Shown: piece by piece, positions 11,492 to 21,340 of the stretch
Layout of the letters: each line of letters starts with the position of its first letter
How positions within the stretch are numbered: position 1 is the stretch's first letter
Source of the DNA: Portulaca oleracea
Taxonomy: Eukaryota > Streptophyta > Magnoliopsida > Caryophyllales > Portulacaceae
Assembly: GCA_029582165.1 (NCBI GenBank)
Contig: CM055889.1
Location: forward strand, 32,839,427-32,903,426
Direction: 5' to 3'
DNA length: 64,000 bases
Notes under the pieces: model-generated
Databases searched by the model: none
What the model saw: only the letters and a program-made list of their open reading frames with translations
What the model was told of the DNA's origin: nothing
Position numbers and translations under genes: made by a program

Positions 11492-12473
11492 ATGTCATAT
11501 TCCTTTCCTCTTGAAATGGATAGTGAAATTGGTTCAAATCAAGAAGGAATAAGTCATCACCAAAGAGTACCTATTGGATCTTCAATTGGAATCTTAAATC
11601 AAGGGCTTGGGAAACAAAGTTGCCTCACACATGATACTCTTGGTTCCCTCACACAACAACTTGCTAAAATCCAAGCACATGTTGAAGGCTAACCTAGGCT
11701 TTGAAGTAGAAAGACATATGTTCCCCCTCTCATTTTTGAATCAATTTGTGGTATAGTGACTCCATTCATGTGAGTCTAAGGAGGAGGAGAGGAGAGAGGC
11801 TTTCAAGATATGACTTTCATGATGTCAAGGTTGAGCCTCTTGAGTTCAGTGGTTCCCTTGAACTAGATGACTATTTGGATTAAATTCAACTCATGGAGAG
11901 GATTTTGAGGCAAAAGGGTACAACAATGAGAAGACATTCAAGGTTGCTAGGTTTAAACTCACGAAAGCAATATTCCTTTAGTTTGGGAATGTGAAGGCAC
12001 AACGAGCTAGGGATGGAAACTAAAACATCATGTCATGGGTTAAGCTCATGAAGCTAATGTACAAGTGATTACTCCCGAGTACATACAAACACAAAATGTG
12101 TGAGAAGACACATTGCCCTTGAGCAAGGGAAGATAAGCGGTAAAGAGTACATCAAGGAATTTAAACAATTGCTTATCAAGAGTGATCTTTAGGAGCCTCA
12201 AGAGCAAACCATGATGAGGTTTTTGAATGGTTTATCTCCCTCTATTTCTAAGAAGGTTGATATTCTATGTTACCACTCCTTGGATATGTTGAGACCTTGT
12301 GATTGAGAAAAGGAAGAAAGAAAGGGTTACTCCGAGGTCCTTTGGCCATGCCTTTCTTCATCCTCCCAAGCCTACCTATTCGACTACACTAAGGCCACAA
12401 GAGGTAACTAAATTAGTCCTACCTCCTAGGCTTGACAAGGGAAAAGGCATTAACTTTCCCTACCCCATGGAAC
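11492..12473 (+). pseudogene. Decayed Ty3/gypsy gag (Retrotrans_gag)
   Basis: Fragments in all three forward frames spell a gypsy capsid region: DGTL-like linker, LEPLEFSGSLELDDYLD-like sequence near 11840, KLTKA and WFGNVKAQR near 11960-12005, and SGKEYIKEFKQLL at about 12130-12175, then RFLNGLSPSIS near 12220. Many indels and stops. The final open piece (from 12299) has KERVTPR and LDKGKG. It is cut at 12474 by copia B. No protease or RT is present here, and I did not find the rest of the element beyond copia B. Confidence 0.6.
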
Positions 12474-12708
12474 TGTTGGGAATGTCCCGACAATGTTCGA
12501 TATACATGGATATTAAACCAAAGTAATATAGTAATTATATGTCTTGCTAGAGACCTCTATAATTAGTAATTAAATATGTTTAATTACAACTATATTATTT
12601 GGTCCTACTGGGTCACACAAGTCAGTGCTTTGGAACAATGTATGTAACCTAAATAATACTGTATTACGTTTAGAAAAGTTGGAAACTGATTTCTGTGAGA
12701 AATCAGCC

Positions 12709-12856
12709 CAACACGGACCGAATTGGGTTCAACACGGACTGTGTTGACCCAACACGGTCCATGTTGAGACACCACGGTCCGTGGTGTCCATGGGCCGAAT
12801 TAATGGACTTTCTGCAGACCAACACGGACCGTGTTGATACAACACGGACCGTGTTG
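12709..12856. repeat. Phased palindrome array in copia B U3
   Basis: Five 17-bp near-perfect palindromes of the form CAACACGG-N-CCGTGTTG stand at 12730-12746, 12750-12766, 12770-12786, 12820-12836 and 12840-12856, and a half copy at 12709-12721. Starts are 20 bp apart within runs. The array lies 75 bp upstream of the TATA box. Variants keep both arms paired: CACCACGG pairs with CCGTGGTG in the third copy, a compensated change. Confidence 0.85.
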
Positions 12857-12930
12857 GGCCTAAGAAGTGCGCCGTTGGGTTAAGTAGGCCCTTTAGGGTT
12901 TTGAACCCTCTCCCTAGGTTTTCTAAACAC

Positions 12931-12939
12931 TATATAAAG
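12931..12939 (+). promoter_or_regulatory. Probable copia B LTR TATA box
   Basis: TATATAAAG follows AAACAC and precedes a GGGG run, at the position expected between U3 and R in the copia LTR. Confidence 0.6.
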
Positions 12940-13319
12940 GGGTCTGTAAGAGATTATTCACACACCAACTGCCTGAGACTCTTAGTGTAAAACCCCGAAA
13001 AATCCAACGATGTTGACTGTGACGTCGTTAATAAAATAGGTTGACTTCGTTATTTACTGCTGTTCGTAATGTGTTTATTTATGTTAACGCTTGAGCTCGT
13101 AGGACCGTTGAGGGGCTAACAAGGGTAGAATAGTAATTTCCGCTGGTTAATATTATTATGTGAATAATTACGTGAATATTATTTGTTATGTGATTATATG
13201 ATTATTAAAATTAATATTATTACTACTATTATTAGAATTATTAGGTTTTTAGAAAAACCAGTTTTTATTTGTTAATTGGGTTGGATTAGGATTAGTTTTG
13301 GGCCTAAATTGGGTATTAG

Positions 13320-13327
13320 TATATAAA
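13320..13327 (+). promoter_or_regulatory. Tekay 5' LTR TATA box
   Basis: TATATAAA followed by CCCCTAATCCC and a CT-rich leader. The same arrangement occurs in the 3' LTR at 22967-22974. A start site near 13350 would make U3 only about 360 bp and the R/U5 part over 3 kb. Confidence 0.65.
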
Positions 13328-13344
13328 CCCCTAATCCCTCTCAT

Positions 13345-13930
13345 TACCAAACCCTAAACCTACCACCTCTCTCTCCCTCCCTGCTCTCCCCTCGGCCAGC
13401 AGCCACCGGCAACCACCAGGCCACCGCCGCAGCTCCGCCGCCTGGAGCACCACCGACCACCGCAACCACTTTCTCCTTCCTCTCTCCTTTTCTCTTTCTC
13501 TTCCTTTCTCTTTCTTCCTCCCTCTGCCTCGCCCAGCCGCCACCACCGGGAACCACCACCGCCAGCATCGCCTCCCGACCATCGACGCCACCAAAGACCG
13601 CCACCTCGCCAGAATCCGATCTTCCTTCCTTCCTTTCTTCTTTCTCTTTTCTCCCTAGCGCTAACTCCGCTCGTTTCGCCCTCATCGCGGCCGCGACGCC
13701 TTGGTGTCGCTGTCGCCCGACCATCAGCGACCCTCGCACTGCGCCGCCGCGTCGCCACGCATACCGGCGAAGAAAAGCCTCGAAAGCGCCACGCCACGCC
13801 GAGAAGTCGACGCCGAGCACCCTCGCCACGCTTCGACCGTCCGACAACCCTTCTCCGACGCCACCCTCGTCGCCGCCTCGAGTGTCGCACCGCCTTCCGC
13901 CGTCGACGCCTGCCCAGAACCACCGAGACA
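13345..13930. other. GC-rich, CpG-dense block of the Tekay 5' LTR
   Basis: Strong base-composition shift against the AT-rich remainder of the LTR. It begins with CT-rich repeats, followed by CCGCCGCC-type sequence. Open frames on both strands here are long only because stops are rare in GC-rich DNA; they are not kept between the two LTR copies. Confidence 0.7.
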
Positions 13931-16030
13931 AACCCTACGTAAACCCTAAAACCTAACCCTAACCCTAACTGTTAATTTCTTGTTTTTCTTTTCTTTTTCC
14001 TTTTTCTTTTCTTGTTTTTATTATTATTAATCTGATTTTATTTTGTAATTATTATTGTTAATTAATATTCTGTTTTTATAATTATTGTATTATTAGTGTT
14101 GTAATTAGGGAAATTAATTGTAATTATTTTTCTTGTTGTAATTATGTGTAATTTTCTAATTGTTATGTGTAATTTATGTTACTAATTGTTTTTAGATTAG
14201 GTTGTAATAGTTAATTCGTTAGGGTTGAATCGTTTATTGTTTCTTTAACGTATGAATTATGTAGAATTTAGACCACAATATTATTGTATGTACGAATTTG
14301 GAAATTTATTTACTTAGGATAATTCTTGAATTTTAGTTTTATAAATCGTTATGTTCTTTATGGTTCTTTAAAAGTAAATCTTGCTAAGTTTGTTAGATAA
14401 ACTAGTTAACCTACTAGAAGTTGAAATCTTGTTAATAAAATCTTGAATTCTTGAAAATTAATTAGGTCTCTTGTTTCATTAAGTTAAATATTGTATGTTC
14501 TTTTATTTTTAGGGCTCTTTCATGTTAGGGTTTAGATAACATTATTATTGTATGCACGAATCTTTAAAGTATAATTATCTAGATTAATTCTTGAATCGTT
14601 AGTTAAATATTCATATGTTCCTTAAATTCTCTTAGGGTTCATTCATATTAATTTCATGTGTAATTCTTGATTAAATGAGTGAGTTGGTTAAATTACTAAA
14701 AAGGAATTCGATTCTTGTTATTAATTCTTGTTTCTTGATTGTTATAACTTATTTGTAACTAATCCATGTTTTTAATCTTTAAAATCTTGGTCAAGTAATT
14801 TATGTTTTAAGTAATTTTCATTTCTTTTATGACCTTAGATTTTATTAAAGTTATTAAAGGGTCTTTTATGTCTTCTAAATTAAGTTTACTTCTACAAGTT
14901 TAATTGTTGGACCTAAGTTAGATTGGGCTTTATATCTTAGACCCTAGTTACTGTTTCGAGCCCAAATTACAACCCCAGGACCGTTTGGTAAAAGTTAGAA
15001 TCGAAATTACAAATTAATTGATTACCGTTAACGGGACAGTTTTGTTAGTGTCTAAAGATCGGGTTGCCACGGCTAGTGTAGTTACCTTTTGGTCAAACCC
15101 TTTGAACTGGAGGTTCCCTTAGATGTTAGGAATCATAGGAATTTTACGGATCGAACGTTTGATTTGTATAGCCCGAGTTATAACCGTTTTACCGGAACCT
15201 GTCAGATCTGGACCAATGGGAAAGACGGGTGTTTTTGAGGTCCTTCGGGACTGAGTTGGGCTTAACCATCAACATAGAAGTTTTAGTAGACATCCTGAGG
15301 TTTCCGAAAAGTCTAGAACCAGACCCATAGGATGTCGGGAAGTCGAGTTGTGACCCGTTTTATGTAAATGTTATAATCTGTCCTCTGTTTGCGTTTATTT
15401 ATAAAGAATTGTTGAGTGAAATTAATGTGTGATCATGTTATGTGTTATCTTAGAGATGTTAAGTATAATTTCGTAAATGTTAGGAACCTAAGTGTTCCTA
15501 GGGGATGGGTTAGGTAGTTAATAGATAATTCTAACTTCGTTAGAACGCGTTTTGATTAGATAATTATTTTTATTCTAGGCCCGAGTTAGTGCGAGACGTT
15601 AGTGAGCTCAAGTGTGTTCTTCTCTTGCTGTGCTGTGAAGTATATCAGGTAATTGTCTATGCTCTAATCCCCACCGGGATGCTCTTTAAATGTGTTTTGA
15701 TGTTTTATAATCTATTTTGAGAATTGCATCCCGAAAAGGGACTTTTGTGGAAATGCGACCATCTATTTTGATAATCTTTTGTTTCGTTTATGATCTTGGT
15801 TTATTTGAGTTGAGAAATTGGATTGTCTTTTATTCAAAGTTTTGTTAATGGTCTTGATAACTTGGGATGGTTTGACTTGAGAGTTGAGAGTCGAGTTTGA
15901 ATATTGTTTAATTAATTCAAGTGGAAACGTTAAGCGGGTTTCGGGGGATAACCTGTTGTGCAGGTGTAACAACCTGCAGGGTTATGGACCAGGAGATCAG
16001 GGCTTCCTTCCCTGATATAGGATAGTATTA

Positions 16031-16171
16031 TGATGCCTTTGGTAGGCGATGTTCTTGATGCCTTTGGTAGGCGATGTTTATGCCTTTGGTAGGCGATGTT
16101 CTTGATGCCTTTGGTAAGCGATGTTTATGCCTTTGGTAGGCGATGTTCTTGATGCCTTTGGTAGGCGATGT
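16031..16171 (+). repeat. Short tandem repeat in Tekay 5' LTR
   Basis: Six copies of ATGCCTTTGGTAGGCGATGT separated by TTCTTG or TT, giving alternating unit lengths of about 25 and 22 bp. One copy has GGTAAGC. The same six-copy array is in the other LTR at 25681-25822, so it predates the insertion. Confidence 0.9.
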
Positions 16172-16655
16172 TACTTTAAGGGATTTGGTATCCCGCCCGC
16201 AAATTAAAATATGGATTGGATGGGTTGAGGAAAAACAGTTAAGGGTTAAAGATTTATAAAATGTTTGTTTCGATCTCTCTCCCCAAAATGATTTGAAATG
16301 AATTTAAATTGTTTTAAACGTTAGGGGTAGACATTATTGAGTTTTCCCCCTCATTTTCTGAAATGTTTTGATTTCAGGTGAAGATCTAAATGCTGGGGAC
16401 GGGAGTTAGAAGTGAGGACGACGAGTCTAGAAGTCCTTGAATCTTTTATATTGTTTTCGTTATGAATTCTTAAGTTTGTTGAGTTGTTAGTAGTTGCCGT
16501 TAGCAGACAGTTGTGTTTTTCCTTTCTCGCCTTGTATTCCTTCGGGGATACGGCAGTGACGCCCAAACTGAATCTGAAGTCTTCCGCTAAGTTTTGTCTG
16601 TTAACGTTAGTTTGACTTTGACTTTTTACAATTGAATTTCCGGGGCGTTACAGAA

Positions 16656-16669
16656 TGGTATCAGAGCTC
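16656..16669 (+). promoter_or_regulatory. Tekay primer-binding site
   Basis: TGGTATCAGAGCTC lies 3 nt after the LTR end. TGGTATCAGAGC is complementary to the 3' end of plant initiator tRNA-Met, the usual primer of Ty3/gypsy chromoviruses. Confidence 0.9.
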
Positions 16670-16841
16670 TGGGTTACGACCTAGTAGCTCCTCAGAGTCC
16701 TTTAGGTTTAGATGGACCCTAGGAAGCTAAGTTCGGAGTGATGAGCGTAGGATGGGGGAAAATGGTTCCATGCTTTCCTTGAATATGTTGTTTGATTATA
16801 TCATCAGTATTTTTATGTGTAATGCGTTCTAACCTTGTAGG

Positions 16842-17540
16842 ATGGCACAACGCACACACTGTCACCAGCACCCCACGCCGTGCTTCCACCGTTACACACC
16901 CATTCCTCCTGGTGGGTATTTGGGAACACACATGTTGAACTTCTATGATGAGATCGAACGGTACACCAAGGATGTCCCGAACTCCTGCTTGCGCGACAAC
17001 GAGGAAGCTCAGGCCAATGCCTTTCTACTCACCTTACGAGATGATCCCTGGTGGGGCCATACTGTACTGTCATTGCTGCCACCCCTGCTTCCGGAGGAGA
17101 GGTACCCACACCCGTGCTGTTGGTGTCAGAGGTACCGGGTGGAGTCGGAGCATCGAATCCCGGGGGTCTTTTCTAAGATCGCCCGGATTGGGATGCGCCG
17201 AGTAGAGAGGGTCCAGGTGAACCCAGCCCCTGCACCAGCTGAGGATCATGAGGATGACCCTGAAGAAGATCCGGAGGAGGACCCCGCCGAGGACGACGCC
17301 CATGTTTCTGAGCCCGAGGTAACCTCAAGGGTCACGGCTGCACCCGCCGTTGAGCCCGAGCATGATATTCCACCCGAGGAGGAGGATGAGGTGGACCGGG
17401 AAACAGGAGAAGACCCCGAGGAGGGCTCGGGGGATGAGACGAGTGATCCTGAGTGGACTCGGCCTCAGCGAGGAAGAACCCTCGATGCAGGAGAATCATC
17501 TGAGTGGGATGGCTACTATGTGTTGAGTGTTGATGTATAG
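16842..17540 (+). CDS. Extra 232-codon ORF between PBS and gag of the Tekay element
   Basis: Unbroken ORF; I do not recognise its family. ATG 16842 follows CTAACCTTGTAG, which looks like a branch site and 3' splice acceptor, so the message may be spliced just before the start. Residues 1-110 are globular-looking, with GGYLGTHMLNFYDEIERYT, a DDPWW pair and several Cys/His (HCHQ, CCWCQ). Residues 120-215 are very acidic with EDDPEEDPEEDPAEDD runs. The end is aromatic (EWDGYYVL). It has no CCHC knuckle, protease or RT motif. It stays open although the following gag-pol is broken. Its function is unknown. Alternatives are a captured host fragment or an element-specific accessory protein. Confidence 0.7.
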   Translation: MAQRTHCHQHPTPCFHRYTPIPPGGYLGTHMLNFYDEIERYTKDVPNSCLRDNEEAQANAFLLTLRDDPWWGHTVLSLLPPLLPEERYPHPCCWCQRYRVESEHRIPGVFSKIARIGMRRVERVQVNPAPAPAEDHEDDPEEDPEEDPAEDDAHVSEPEVTSRVTAAPAVEPEHDIPPEEEDEVDRETGEDPEEGSGDETSDPEWTRPQRGRTLDAGESSEWDGYYVLSVDV

Positions 17541-17840
17541 TTGTTATGTTGATATTTTGTTAAACTGTGAAATAATCTGAATATTGACTCGTTGTTCTTT
17601 TGGAAGTATTATACATGATTACATTGGTATATGGAAATATTGTTTTGTGGCCTTGCCAAATGTGATGAGAATTCATGAAATAAACTGTTGACATAAGAGA
17701 TTACTTGGTGAAATAGAATTACATTTTCGTATTGTTTAGCACCCTATGAAAAGACCGGACCAAGTAGCTACCTTTAGTATGTTGTTGAGACTATGGTTTG
17801 GAAACCCTTTAAGTGGAATAAATCGACCCTTTGAATCAGG
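17541..17840 (+). other. Non-coding spacer between the extra ORF and gag
   Basis: AT-richer stretch with no open frame of note. It separates the accessory ORF from the probable gag start at 17841. Confidence 0.6.
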
Positions 17841-18789
17841 ATGTCGGACGTGAACGGTACTCAATCTAACCATGGTACTCGGGAACGTACACCACCGCGA
17901 CCAACAAATAGCAACCGCAACAGAGCTGCGCCAACGCCTGGCTCATTTAGTACCAGGGTCGAATACAGCAACTCCGGGGAACGACCTTGCTAGCATGCTA
18001 ATGATTGAGATGCTCGGCAAGCACGAGGATCTACTAAGGAAAGTGGTGGATCGACAAGGAGGAGGGAGGGAAGATGACCCCTCCGCTCTCCTCCAAAGGT
18101 TCAACAGCTTCAACCCGCCCACTTACACAGGGGTAGCTGACCCCAAGGTCTTTGAAGATTGGGTTAGAGAAATTGAGAAGATTTTCGACACCACACACTG
18201 TCCTGAAGAGTTAAGGGTGGACTTTGCTGCTTACCACCTGAAGGAAGAGGCCGATTTGTGGTGGGCCAGTGTGAAGGAAATAAGGACTGAACCGGGTTTC
18301 GACTGGAACCGCTTCAAGATTGTGCTAAGGGATCGATTTTACCCAATTTCTCACCAGAAGGCAAAAGAAAAAGAATTTATGAATCTGCGCCAAGGGGAAA
18401 CTAGCGTGCTCGCCTACTCTGCAAAGTTCACAGAACTATCTCGATTTGCATCTGCTTTGGTAGCCACTGAGCAGCTAAGGATGGACCGCTTCTGCGATGG
18501 ACTGAATTGTAAGATCCAGGATCGCATGTCGTCACGGGAGTTCACGTCTTACCAGAATATGCTGAACGTTGCCCTCACTGTGGAAAGGGTGATGCATGAC
18601 ATGGAACGACAGTTAGGCATACAAGGGCAAAAGAGGAAAGAACCACCCCGCTTTAACCCACCTCAACATTTTCAGGAGAAGAGGTTCCGCCCTAGCAACT
18701 GGCAGGGAAATCAGTCTTCGGGGCGTAGACCGTCGAATACTCCAATCTGCAAGGTTTGTGGTCGACGTGCCATTATCCACGGATTGTAG
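17841..18789 (+). pseudogene. Tekay gag (Retrotrans_gag), frameshifted
   Basis: Capsid protein. The likely true start is ATG 17841 (MSDVNGTQSNHG), in a different frame from the long open segment, so a shift lies between about 17930 and 17990. The open frame from 17872 becomes gag-like at NDLASMLMIEMLGKHEDLL and then has the retrotransposon gag core: FNPPTYTGVADPKVFEDW, YHLKEEADLWW, FKIVLRDRFYP and FMNLRQGETSVLAYSAKF. It ends inside the zinc knuckle: CKVCGRR is followed by a shift and a TAG at 18787-18789. Confidence 0.9.
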
Positions 18790-19114
18790 AGTAAGGAACG
18801 TGCGAGGAGGATGTTTCAACCGCGGAGTTTCCAACATCAGTGCGTCGCTGCCCTCGGCCCGACGGGGCGAAGTGGAGGGAACAATGGAAGCAACGGAAAT
18901 AATGGGAACAATGGGAATTGGAGAGCTCCGCAGACGACATATCAAAACCGGGGAGGCTATAATGGGAACCAAAGGCCACAACAGCAAAACCAAGGTGGAT
19001 CTGGTGGAAGTCAGAATAACCAAGGGAGGCCAAGAACCCCTCGTCCGCAGAATGAACCGCCACAAGCAACTGAGGAGGACGAGTATCTGAGAATGAGGAA
19101 AGAAGAGGTCGAGA
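18758..19114 (+). pseudogene. Tekay gag C-terminus, Gly/Asn-rich tail
   Basis: After the frameshift one frame reads DCRVRNVRGGCFNRG (second half of the zinc-knuckle region, with the last Cys replaced). Another frame gives a low-complexity NNGSNGNNGN / GGYNGNQ tail of the kind that binds nucleic acid. The sequence then leads directly to the protease. Confidence 0.7.
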
Positions 19115-19399
19115 ATGAAGCGACGCATGACGGTACCTTCTCTCCACCTCTACACTATATCTGTTTTGTTTGATTCTGGTGCTAGTCATTCTTTTGTTGG
19201 ACGAGCTATAGTAGAGAAGGCTAAGATGAAACCCTCGGAGAATAGTAAGCCTATGTCGGTAGCCCTACCTACCGGGGATACCATTAGTTGTGGAGAGTTA
19301 TATGGTGGATGCCCTATAGTGATAGCAGGACAGGAGTTTGAGGCTGACCTCTATATGTTTGACCTAATGGAGTTCGACGTTATTTTGGGGATGGACTAG
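19115..19399 (+). pseudogene. Tekay aspartic protease
   Basis: The active-site motif VLFDSGASHSFVG lies at about 19166-19204, followed by VALPTGDTISC and the C-terminal FDVILGMD. The next codon is TAG (19397-19399) where relatives have a Trp codon (GMDWL), consistent with a single G-to-A change. Downstream sequence continues in the same reading sense ([10 protein letters not shown]). Confidence 0.9.
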
Positions 19400-20593
19400 T
19401 TAGCAAAATATAGGGCACAGATAGATTGTTATAAGCAAAAGGTGACCTTAATGGGACCAAGCGGAAAGAAGGTACTGCATTGGAGTGATAGGCACCTTCA
19501 TAGTGTACGGATCATCTCTGCTCTCAAGGATCAAAAGTTGTTAGGCCAAGGTTGTGAAGGGTTTCTATGCAACGTAATCGACACCAAGGCGGAGGAGCTC
19601 ACGATTGAGAATATCCCGGTAGTGCGGGAATATCCTGATGTATTTCCGGAGGAGATTCCGGGTCTGCCTCCAATCAGACAGGTAGATTTCTGCATCGATT
19701 TAGAGCTCGGGGCCGCACCTGTTTCAAAAGCCCCATATCGCATGGCGCCCGCAGAGCTTAAGGAGTTGAAGACTCAGCTGGACGAGCTGTTAGAAAAGGG
19801 GTATATCCGACCCAGCACGTCACCATGGGGAGCACCTGTACTATTCGTGAAGAAGAAGGATGGTAGCATGAGGTTGTGCATCGATTACCGGGAGTTGAAC
19901 AAGATTACCGTCAAAAATCGTTATCCTTTACCCCGTATTGATGATCTTTTTGACCAGTTGCGAGGAGCAACAACGTTTTCTAAGATAGACCTGAGGTCAG
20001 GTTATCACCAGTTGAGAATTCGCGAAGAAGATATCTCTAAAACCGCATTCCGAACTCGGTATGGTCATTATGAGTTCGTGGTAATGCCTTTTGGGCTTAC
20101 GAATGCCCCAGCCGCCTTCATGGATTTGATGAACAGAGTGTTCGAGCCGTTCCTGGATAAGTTTGTAGTGGTGTTCATCGACGACATATTGGTATACTCA
20201 GGAACACGAGAGGAGCATGCGAATCATCTGAGGGAAGTATTGACGACTCTACGGAGCAACAAGCTTTATGCGAAGTTTAAGAAGTGTGAGTTTTGGTTGG
20301 AACAAGTAGTGTTCTTAGGACATGTGGTGTCTAAGGAAGGAGTGGCAGTAGACCCTCAAAAGGTGGAGGCCATCACCAAGTGGCCGACACCGAAGAATGC
20401 CACGGAGGTTAGGAGTTTTCTGGGTTTGGCAGGGTATTATAGGAAGTTCGTGCAAGATTTCTCAAAAATCGCCACCCCGTTGACCAATTTGACTCAGAAG
20501 TCAATAAAGTTCGCATGGTCGGAAAAATGTGAGCAAGCATTCCAGGAGCTGAAGAAGAGGCTTACCTCGGCCCCTATTCTTGCTTTACCTTAA
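19400..20593 (+). CDS. Tekay reverse transcriptase (open segment)
   Basis: RVT_1 domain of the gypsy polyprotein. Visible in order: [91 protein letters not shown] and the catalytic [11 protein letters not shown] at about 20168-20200. The connection domain has [12 protein letters not shown]. It ends at TAA (20591-20593) after APILALP, where relatives read on, so this is a premature stop. All catalytic aspartates are present. Confidence 0.94.
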   Translation, partial: LAKYRAQIDCYKQKVTLMGPSGKKVLHWSDRHLHSVRIISALKDQKLLGQGCEGFLCNVIDTKAEELTIENIPVVREYPDVFPEEIPGLPPIRQVDFCIDLELGAAPVSKAPYRMAPAELKELKTQLDELLEKGYIRPSTSPWGAPVLFVKKKDGSMRLCIDYRELNKITVKNRYPLPRIDDLFDQLRGATTFSKIDLRSGYHQLRIREEDISKTAFRTRYGHYEFVVMPFGLTNAPAAFMDLMNRVFEPFLDKFVVVFIDDILVYSGTREEHANHLREVLTTLRSNKLYAKFKKCEFWLEQVVFLGHVVSKEGVAVDPQKVEAITKWPTPKNATEVRSFLGLAGYYRKFVQDFSKIATPLTNLTQKSIKFAWSEKCEQAFQELKKRLTSAPILALP

Positions 20594-21340
20594 GGAAACG
20601 AAGGTTTTGTCATCTACAGTGACGCATCGCATGGTGGATTAGGTTGTGTGCTCATGCAGGATGGGAAGGTAATTGCATATGCGTCCAGGCAACTGAAAAC
20701 GCATGAAAAAAATTACCCCACTCATGACCTAGAGTTGGCAGCAGTGGTTTTTGCGCTTAAGATTTGGAGGCATTATCTTTATGGAGTACACTGCAAGATA
20801 TTCACAGACCATCAGAGTTTGAAGTATCTTTTCACACAGAAGGAGCTCAACCTCAGGCAGACAAGATGGTTAGAGTTCCTGAAGGATTACGATGTGAATT
20901 TTCAATATCATCCCGGGAAGGCAAATGTAGTGGCTGATGCCCTGAGTAGAAGACCGTATCCTGCTATAAACCACTTGATGACGATGCCGCACGAGTTGTG
21001 CGAGGAGTTTAGGAGATTGGAGATTAATGTGGTAACACCTGGGAGGAAAGCTGTATTGAATGCCATGGAATTACAACCTGCTCTAATGGAGGAGATCAAG
21101 AGAACTCAAGAACTGGACTTACAGCTTGCAAAGATACGGGAGGAAGTTGTGCAAGGGAAAGCCCCTGGTTTCGTGATCCACGAAGACGGTACATTACGGT
21201 TTCATAACCGCATCTGTGTACCCAATATGGAGGACCGAAAGGAGGATTCTAGAAGAGGGACACAATACGCCATATTCGGTGCATCCGGGGAAATAAGTTG
21301 TACAAGGATCTTAAGCAGATGTTACGGTGGAGTAATATGA
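20594..21340 (+). pseudogene. Tekay RNase H
   Basis: Directly continues the RT frame after the stop: [60 protein letters not shown], and [10 protein letters not shown] at about 20920-20950, which closes the domain. The start of the integrase region follows, but its HHCC zinc finger is scrambled by frameshifts near 21230-21340, where DLKQMLRW is visible in another frame. Confidence 0.9.

Larger units (their letters stand above)
12474..12985 (+). repeat. Copia B 5' LTR, first part (split by Tekay element)
   Basis: Begins TGTTGGGAATG, a typical copia LTR start. It contains the palindrome array (12709-12856) and the TATA box (12931-12939), then is interrupted exactly at the Tekay insertion; CTTAG at 12981-12985 is one target-site copy. 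Rejoined with 26308-26651 the LTR would be about 856 bp. A matching 3' LTR is not present in the window. Confidence 0.8.
12986..16652 (+). repeat. Tekay-type 5' LTR
   Basis: 3667 bp, from TGTAAAACC to GTTACA. The parts are a short U3 with TATA box at 13320, a CT-rich then GC-rich block (about 13345-13930), a telomere-like CCCTAA run (13941-13969), a long AT-rich region and a 24-bp-type tandem repeat (16031-16171). The sequence TTTGATTTCAG at about 16368-16379 resembles a 3' splice site, so part of the leader may be an intron; this is inference only. Confidence 0.95.

Noticed and set aside
13331..13931. Long minus-strand open frames (up to 195 codons) in the GC-rich block of the Tekay 5' LTR, and similar ones at 22991-23589
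   Set aside because: Rich in Arg, Gly and Glu from GC-rich low-complexity DNA. Frames and indels are not kept between the two LTRs, and no domain is visible.
16031..16171. Regular repeats with short spacers resembling a CRISPR array
   Set aside because: Units are tandem with 2-6 nt linkers inside a plant LTR, with no unique spacers and no cas genes.
16351..16566. Minus-strand 71-codon frame, identical at 26001-26216
   Set aside because: The identity only reflects the paired LTRs. Antisense to the LTR end, no coding signature.
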